Positions 60,082 to 64,000 of a DNA stretch of 64,000 nucleotides are shown one piece after another. The stretch is taken from contig NZ_BJDY01000003.1 in the NCBI RefSeq assembly GCF_005405385.1, forward strand, positions 496,001 to 560,000, read 5' to 3'. The stretch's first letter is position 1, and each line of letters starts with the position of its first letter. The stretch comes from Lactiplantibacillus mudanjiangensis. GTDB taxonomy: Bacteria; Bacillota; Bacilli; Lactobacillales; Lactobacillaceae. Both the position numbers and the translations under genes were made by a program. The notes under the pieces were generated by a model. It was not told where the DNA came from and did not search any database. It saw only the letters and a list, made by a program, of their open reading frames with translations.

Positions 60082-60741
60082 ATGTTAAAAACAAATGACT
60101 TAGGTTATTGGTATGATCGGCAGGAGAATAGCTTGTTCGAACATGTCGACTTGGAATTTAAATCCGGCACTTCGTATGCGATTGTCGGTCAAAGTGGTTC
60201 TGGTAAGACAACCTTCTTGTCTTTATTGGCTGGTTTAGATAAACCGCGTGCCGGGCAAATCGAATTAAACGGACAACCGATTAATAAGATTGGCTTAACG
60301 AACTATCGGAAATCACACGTGGCGATTGTATTCCAGTCGTATAACTTGTTCAATTACATGTCACCGTTGAATAACTTGTTAACCGCGATGGCAGTGACGG
60401 AATCCAGTCACAAAGGTGATAAAGCATTTGCCGCTGATATGTTGCGTAAACTAGGGTTAACTGATGAACAGATGAAGAAAAACGTTCAGAAGCTTTCCGG
60501 TGGGCAACAACAACGGGTCGCGATTGCGCGGACGATGTGTTGTGATGCGAAGTTAGTCGTTGCCGATGAACCAACCGGTAACTTGGACGAAGAAAATACA
60601 AAATTTATGATTGATCAATTCCAAAAAATTGCCCATGAACAAAATAAATGTGTGATTATCGTGACCCATGAATCAGACGTGGCCAAAGCGTGTGATCATT
60701 CGTACCGATTAGCTAAACATGAATTTGCGTTAGAAAGTTAA
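60082..60741 (+). CDS. ABC transporter ATPase (LolD/MacB type)
   Basis: A 219-residue ATPase: Walker [19 protein letters not shown] near 36, Q-loop FQSYNLF, signature [15 protein letters not shown], Walker [18 protein letters not shown]-loop IIVTHESD. Partner of the FtsX-like permease, whose stop is 15 nt upstream. The start at 60082 has GGAGG 8 nt ahead. The pair may act in export, mechanotransmission or antimicrobial-peptide defence. Confidence 0.92.
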   Translation: MLKTNDLGYWYDRQENSLFEHVDLEFKSGTSYAIVGQSGSGKTTFLSLLAGLDKPRAGQIELNGQPINKIGLTNYRKSHVAIVFQSYNLFNYMSPLNNLLTAMAVTESSHKGDKAFAADMLRKLGLTDEQMKKNVQKLSGGQQQRVAIARTMCCDAKLVVADEPTGNLDEENTKFMIDQFQKIAHEQNKCVIIVTHESDVAKACDHSYRLAKHEFALES

Positions 60742-60748
60742 TCACAAC

Positions 60749-60940
60749 TTATCCCCAACTGGTGTTAGTCACTGGTTGGGGATTTTTTTATGCGAGTGAT
60801 TTTGTGGATAAAACAAGTGGTGATGAGGTGGAAATTAGTAGTTAAGGACAAGTTATCCACGTGATGGGTAATTCTGGGGACAAATTGGGGAAAAATACGC
60901 AAAAATCAGAGTTAATAAACAGTTATCCCCAAGTGGATAA
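60749..60940. promoter_or_regulatory. Cluster of five DnaA-box sequences
   Basis: TTATCCCCA (60749-60757), TTATCCACA on the minus strand (60811-60803, perfect), TTATCCACG (60853-60861), TTATCCCCA (60923-60931) and TTATCCACT on the minus strand (60940-60932). The last two form the dyad AGTTATCC-N6-GGATAACT. Two weaker TTnTCCCCA-like sites lie at about 60875-60894. The stretch holds no gene. Not near dnaA, so it is not judged to be oriC. Confidence 0.6.
60751..60790 (+). terminator. Terminator of the FtsX/ABC operon
   Basis: ATCCCCAAC...GTTGGGGAT hairpin followed by TTTTTT; it shares bases with the first DnaA-box-like site. Confidence 0.85.
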
Positions 60941-61104
60941 CTGTGGTCAGAACCGCAGTGTGTTATTAGTAGTTAGGTATAATCTGAAATGATATTGAAT
61001 TTATTAATGAACGGAACTATTGTGTTGATAGTAATTAAGTGTAATAAGGAAATTTTAATTATAAAAATTAGGCCGATTGCAGTCAAATAGAGGGAAGAAA
61101 TATA

Positions 61105-61362
61105 ATGGATAAAGTGACGATAATTCTGTGGATTGTTGTGATAATTAGCACGGTTTTTCAATATATTGAAGGTTATTTTTATCAGAAAATGCTTAGCTGG
61201 GTTTTACCAATAATATATAGTGCATCACTTGCGTGGCTTTATTTTAATGGCAAGCATATGACTATCTTTCCATTGTTGTTAGCGTTTGTTATTGGCAATA
61301 TTTGGTTCTATGCTTATTATGTATCAGGAAGAAATAAACATGATAAAAAGTTGATCAAGTAG
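61105..61362 (+). CDS. Small membrane protein
   Basis: An 85-residue protein with three predicted membrane helices (about 4-22, 28-46 and 52-74) and a basic tail (GRNKHDKKLIK). GAGGGAAG precedes the ATG. AT-rich relative to neighbours. No family recognised. Followed 29 nt later by another small membrane gene, so they may act as a pair. Confidence 0.6.
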   Translation: MDKVTIILWIVVIISTVFQYIEGYFYQKMLSWVLPIIYSASLAWLYFNGKHMTIFPLLLAFVIGNIWFYAYYVSGRNKHDKKLIK

Positions 61363-61391
61363 TTGATAGTTAGTCTTGGGGGATTGTTTTT

Positions 61392-61712
61392 GTGAAGAAA
61401 ATTTTGATTTCGTGTTTAATCGTATTAATGGCAATATATTTGGGGATTACAGGTGCAGCATCAACCTTAAATGATATTTACACTCGAGTTACCTATGTAA
61501 CAGCGATTTATTGGTTAGTCATAACTATAATTATTTGGTTGCCAGATAAATTCAAGCAATTAGTGATCCAGCCGGTGCTGATTATTGGAGCGATGCTAAT
61601 CATTGAAAATTATCTTCTTTTAGGTGGCGGACCTGATTTAGTATTAATACCGCTACAACTTATCTTACTGGGATTGTTTTGGTGGCTGAATCACCAATTA
61701 GTAAGCAAATAA
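61392..61712 (+). CDS. Small membrane protein
   Basis: A 106-residue protein with four predicted membrane helices (about 3-22, 34-52, 58-76 and 83-102). GTG start with GGGGG upstream at long spacing. AT-rich like its upstream neighbour and probably co-transcribed. Family and function unknown. Confidence 0.6.
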   Translation: MKKILISCLIVLMAIYLGITGAASTLNDIYTRVTYVTAIYWLVITIIIWLPDKFKQLVIQPVLIIGAMLIIENYLLLGGGPDLVLIPLQLILLGLFWWLNHQLVSK

Positions 61713-61718
61713 CAACTC

Positions 61719-61764
61719 AAAAAGACGCCGATTTCAGCATTTTCGCTGAAATCGGCGTCTTTAA
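61719..61764. terminator. Bidirectional terminator
   Basis: AAAGACGCCGATTTCAGC...GCTGAAATCGGCGTCTTT between convergent genes. Confidence 0.92.
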
Positions 61765-61785
61765 TTAATTGGTTAATTTTAAATT

Positions 61786-62322
61786 TTAGTACCAGCCGTT
61801 AGCCATCCAGAAGGCTTTGGCCTTAGTCCATGAGCCGTAACGTGAAGCGACATAAGCGTTAGCAACCTTTTCTTGGTTAGCAGCAGATAAATCGCCACCT
61901 AAGAGGGACTTAGTTAATTGGTATTTACCATAATAGTTCCCATTTGAAGCGGTGTATGAGCCACCAGATTCCTTGTTGGCAATCCAAGCTTTAGCGGCTG
62001 AGTCACTAGTACTGGTTGTTGAAGTTGACGTCGTTGAAGCAGTGGTTGACGTTGTAGTGCTAGTTGAAGCCGTTGTCGCTGCTTTAGTAGTGGTTGAGCT
62101 CGTCCCGTTAACCGTCAATTGGTCGCCAACGTAGATCATGTTAACGTTACTTAATTGGTTCGCTTGCTTGATTGCTGAAACGGAGGTATTGTGCGCTTTA
62201 GCAATCTTAGCGACTGTGTCACCGGATTTAACAGTAACCGTGTCGGCGTTAGCAGCAGTGGTGGTAACAGCGAATAAACCTAAAGTGGCGATAGTTGATA
62301 AAACAAGATTTTTGATTTTCAT
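61786..62322 (-). CDS. Secreted LysM protein with transglycosylase-like C-domain (1)
   Basis: A 178-residue secreted wall protein. Signal peptide 1-26; LysM repeat at about 27-72 (VTVKSGDTVAKIAKAHNTSVSAIKQAN...IYVGDQLTV); a Thr/Ser-rich linker (75-110); C-terminal domain 112-178 with AWIANKESGGSYTASNG, GKYQLT and the closing GSWTKAKAFWMANGWY. The Glu in NKESGGSY matches the catalytic Glu of lytic transglycosylase/Rpf-like domains. Paralogue of the gene at 62683. GGAGTG precedes the ATG at normal spacing. Confidence 0.88.
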   Translation of the reverse strand: MKIKNLVLSTIATLGLFAVTTTAANADTVTVKSGDTVAKIAKAHNTSVSAIKQANQLSNVNMIYVGDQLTVNGTSSTTTKAATTASTSTTTSTTASTTSTSTTSTSDSAAKAWIANKESGGSYTASNGNYYGKYQLTKSLLGGDLSAANQEKVANAYVASRYGSWTKAKAFWMANGWY

Positions 62323-62482
62323 AAAATTAAGACACTCCTATACTTTGCGTCGTTTCTATTCCTAACTTACCGAAGCAAGTTTTCTAAATTGATTAGCGAA
62401 TTGCTAACCAAGCAACAGAGACTAGTATAGCGAGTGAGTATTGCAGGTGGGTAAATAGCAGGTTACGGTTTATCCAAATAAA

Positions 62483-62516
62483 TGTAATAAATGCTGATTT
62501 TTGTAATGTTTTGTAA
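62483..62516. promoter_or_regulatory. Triple TGTAA motif upstream of LysM gene 1
   Basis: TGTAA at 62483, 62502 and 62512 (spacings 19 and 10) with GCTGATTT between. The same arrangement is upstream of LysM gene 2. Response-regulator (WalR-like) site candidate. Confidence 0.5.
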
Positions 62517-62634
62517 CATCCATGCGAATTTTTCAGAAAATAAACGTAACGATACTTAAGATTTTTAAATGGTCTTGAGTGTTTTATGTTTTAAGACAAA
62601 CCAAGTGAGTACTTGGAATTCCCAGATCCAAAAT

Positions 62635-62662
62635 AAAAAAGACACCGCCATAGCGATGCCTT
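62635..62662 (-). terminator. Terminator of LysM gene 2
   Basis: Minus-strand AGGCATCGC-TATG-GCGGTGTCT followed by TTTTTATTT. Confidence 0.7.
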
Positions 62663-62682
62663 TCATTGAAGTTAAATTTAGT

Positions 62683-63255
62683 TTAGTACCAGCCGTTAGC
62701 TTCCCAATGAGCTTTGGCAGCTGACCATGAACCATAACGAGAGTTCACGTAGTTGTTAGCGACTTTTTCTTGGTTAGCAGCTGAGTAATCACCGTTTAAG
62801 TATGAGGCGCTTAATTGGTATTTCCCAACATATTGACCATTACGAGCGCTATATGAACCACCAGATTCTTTGTTGGCAATCCAAGCTTTAGCTGAACTGT
62901 CAGAACTGTTGGTAGTGCTAGTCGTTGTTGATGCCGTGTTTTGACTAGTCGTCGTGGTTGTATTGTTAGTCGTTGCTTGAGTTGTTGATGAAGCACTTAC
63001 CGCCGTGTTACTAGTAGTGGTTGTTTGTGTATCAGCACCATTGACCGTTAACTTTTGACCAACATAAATCAAGTTAACATTCTTCATGTGGTTCGCTTTT
63101 TCAATGGCAGAAATGGTTGTTTGATGGGCACGTGCAATCTTAGAAACAGTATCGCCGCTTTTAACGGTAACAGTGGCTGCGCTAGCGGTCGCTCCTAAAG
63201 CTAAAAGACCAGACGCCGCTGCAACGGTTGATAATAAGGCACTCTTAATTTTCAA
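62683..63255 (-). CDS. Secreted LysM protein with transglycosylase-like C-domain (2)
   Basis: A 190-residue paralogue of the 61786 protein: signal peptide (SALLSTVAAASGLLALGATASA), LysM repeat (VTVKSGDTVSKIARAHQTTISAIEKAN...IYVGQKLTV), a longer Thr/Asn/Ser-rich linker, and C-terminal AWIANKESGGSYSARNG, GKYQLS, GSWSAAKAHWEANGWY. The start is TTG at 63255 by analogy with MKIK of the paralogue and 10-nt spacing to GGAG; an in-frame GTG at 63267 is too close to it. Likely a tandem duplication. Confidence 0.88.
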   Translation of the reverse strand: MKIKSALLSTVAAASGLLALGATASAATVTVKSGDTVSKIARAHQTTISAIEKANHMKNVNLIYVGQKLTVNGADTQTTTTSNTAVSASSTTQATTNNTTTTTSQNTASTTTSTTNSSDSSAKAWIANKESGGSYSARNGQYVGKYQLSASYLNGDYSAANQEKVANNYVNSRYGSWSAAKAHWEANGWY

Positions 63256-63392
63256 AGTAATGTACACTCCTGTTTTTTTGATTTCCGATTCGCTTAGCCC
63301 CCTTGGTGTCTGCTAAGCTTCATAACAGGGAATAGTATAACCGCGCAGTGTGACAAACGAATAGCAGTTATTTTACGAAATTGGTGACTTTT

Positions 63393-63426
63393 TGTAATAT
63401 AAGCTGATTTCTGTAACATTTTGTAA
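63393..63426. promoter_or_regulatory. Triple TGTAA motif upstream of LysM gene 2
   Basis: TGTAA at 63393, 63412 and 63422 (spacings 19 and 10), with GCTGATTT between the first two, as upstream of LysM gene 1. Confidence 0.5.
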
Positions 63427-63525
63427 TAATTGATCAAAAAATTGATTTTAATGCTGGAAAAGCGAAGACAAAGTTTCGATTAATTATAAAAAAATAACGT
63501 GAATCCCTGATTTAATTGGGTTTAT

Positions 63526-63566
63526 AAAAAGCCTCACTGACGGCTTTTTTAACCGTAAGTGGGGCT
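63526..63566 (-). terminator. Terminator of GcvH-like gene
   Basis: Minus-strand AGCC-CACT-ACGG...CCGT-AGTG-GGCT (12 pairs, three single mismatches) followed by TTTTTA. The 110 nt between it and the gene stop hold nothing I can name. Confidence 0.7.
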
Positions 63567-63678
63567 GCTGATGGCAAATAGGAATGAACTAATCATTAAA
63601 TGACTAATATTTAATCGAGATGAAAACGATTACACTTCGCTTAAATCGCTTATTTTTAGTAATTAACGGACTCAAGGA

Positions 63679-64000
63679 TTAATCGGCTTTAAGTTTGACG
63701 ATCCAGTTCTTAGCAAACTTATTTTGCGCAATTTGGGCAGGATTTGTTCGTAAGTCATCATTATATTCAACAATCGTGCCGTTGACTGGGGCTTTGAACG
63801 TTTCGACCGCTTTACCGCCTTCGATATCGATTAATGGATCGCCCGCTTTAAGTTGAGTGCCCTTGGTCGGGTATTCGATGAAGGTGATTTCACCAATATC
63901 GGCTTTAGCTTCATCGGTAAGCCCCAAGGTAATTCGACCGTGTGACTGGGTTTGTAACCAGATGCCGTCATAAGTCGTGGTTACTTTAGAATGACGTGTA
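63679..64000 (-). CDS. GcvH-like lipoyl-carrier protein (partial, cut by window edge)
   Basis: The last 106 codons of a gene that continues past the right edge; the open frame runs to base 64000, starting in ...KVTTTYDGIWLQTQSHGRITLGLTDEAKADIGEITFIEYP. This is the GcvH pattern. The lipoyl Lys is expected in IDIEGGKAVETFKAPVNG, aligned with ESVKA of classical GcvH. The GGKAV variant and the apparent lack of glycine-cleavage genes in such lactobacilli suggest the GcvH-L class, a lipoate relay or an ADP-ribosylation-linked carrier. The start lies outside the window. Confidence 0.75.
   Translation of the reverse strand, partial: TRHSKVTTTYDGIWLQTQSHGRITLGLTDEAKADIGEITFIEYPTKGTQLKAGDPLIDIEGGKAVETFKAPVNGTIVEYNDDLRTNPAQIAQNKFAKNWIVKLKAD

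Noticed and set aside
60749-60940. Chromosomal origin of replication
   Set aside because: DnaA boxes cluster here, but dnaA/dnaN are absent and there is no obvious unwinding element; treated as a non-origin cluster.

Overview
The window looks like chromosome of a lactobacillus of the Lactiplantibacillus plantarum group. The evidence is gene content and order: the split gallate-decarboxylase genes lpdB and lpdD, a complete mannitol PTS operon (mtlA-mtlR-mtlF-mtlD), a ribose locus that uses the permease RbsU, and two LysM proteins with the characteristic secreted C-terminal domain. Low-GC codon use, strong Shine-Dalgarno (SD) sites and frequent TTG/GTG starts agree. I see no rRNA, tRNA, CRISPR array, prophage or transposase gene.

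Layout. 1-6.8 kb: a promoter and tiny ORF at the left edge, histidine phosphatase, GyrI-like protein, a candidate small RNA, aldo/keto reductase with MerR regulator, a YdcZ-type permease, a small LSm/YolD-like protein behind a LexA-type box, a DUF1801 protein and a stand-alone NFACT-R protein. 6.8-13 kb: acetate kinase, a sugar-phosphate antiporter, a fluoride-channel pair and an ABC-F ribosome-protection ATPase behind a textbook attenuator. 13-19.4 kb: glutathione peroxidase, second aldo/keto reductase, GreA, nagB with double NagR-type operators, and a C69 dipeptidase. 19.4-25.2 kb: mannitol operon. 25.4-31.6 kb: thioredoxin, ndk, DUF2252 protein and ribose genes. 31.6-41.1 kb: map, pnuC, GH46 chitosanase, lpdB-lpdD, secreted phosphatase, Rrf2 and TetR regulators, and mntH. 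41.2-50 kb: small secreted or hypothetical proteins, a two-component system, an LCP wall-assembly enzyme, an FAD dehydrogenase and a small alarmone synthetase. 50-64 kb: a giant MMPL membrane protein with divergent TetR, Tag, a lectin/WxL-like surface protein, an FtsX/ABC pair, a cluster of DnaA boxes, two LysM proteins, and a GcvH-like protein cut by the right edge.

The most unusual structure is a dispersed, highly folded intergenic repeat family. Five copies of about 395-410 bp (271, 14483, 18691, 34646, 42670) are each an inverted dimer of two diverged half-units, with GCCACCTAC-type terminal inverted repeats. Two shorter single units lie at 8465 and 25311. The helices of different copies differ by paired changes, which suggests selection on folding. 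I know of no described element that matches.

How the genes work together: much of the window is carbon-source uptake under catabolite control. cre-like sites lie at mtlA, nagB, uhpT, the chitosanase and ndk, and the feeding sugars (mannitol, ribose, amino sugars, sugar phosphates) converge on acetate kinase. A second theme is stress and envelope upkeep: Gpx, Trx, MntH, fluoride channels, ABC-F, LCP, LysM, the two-component system and the alarmone synthetase.
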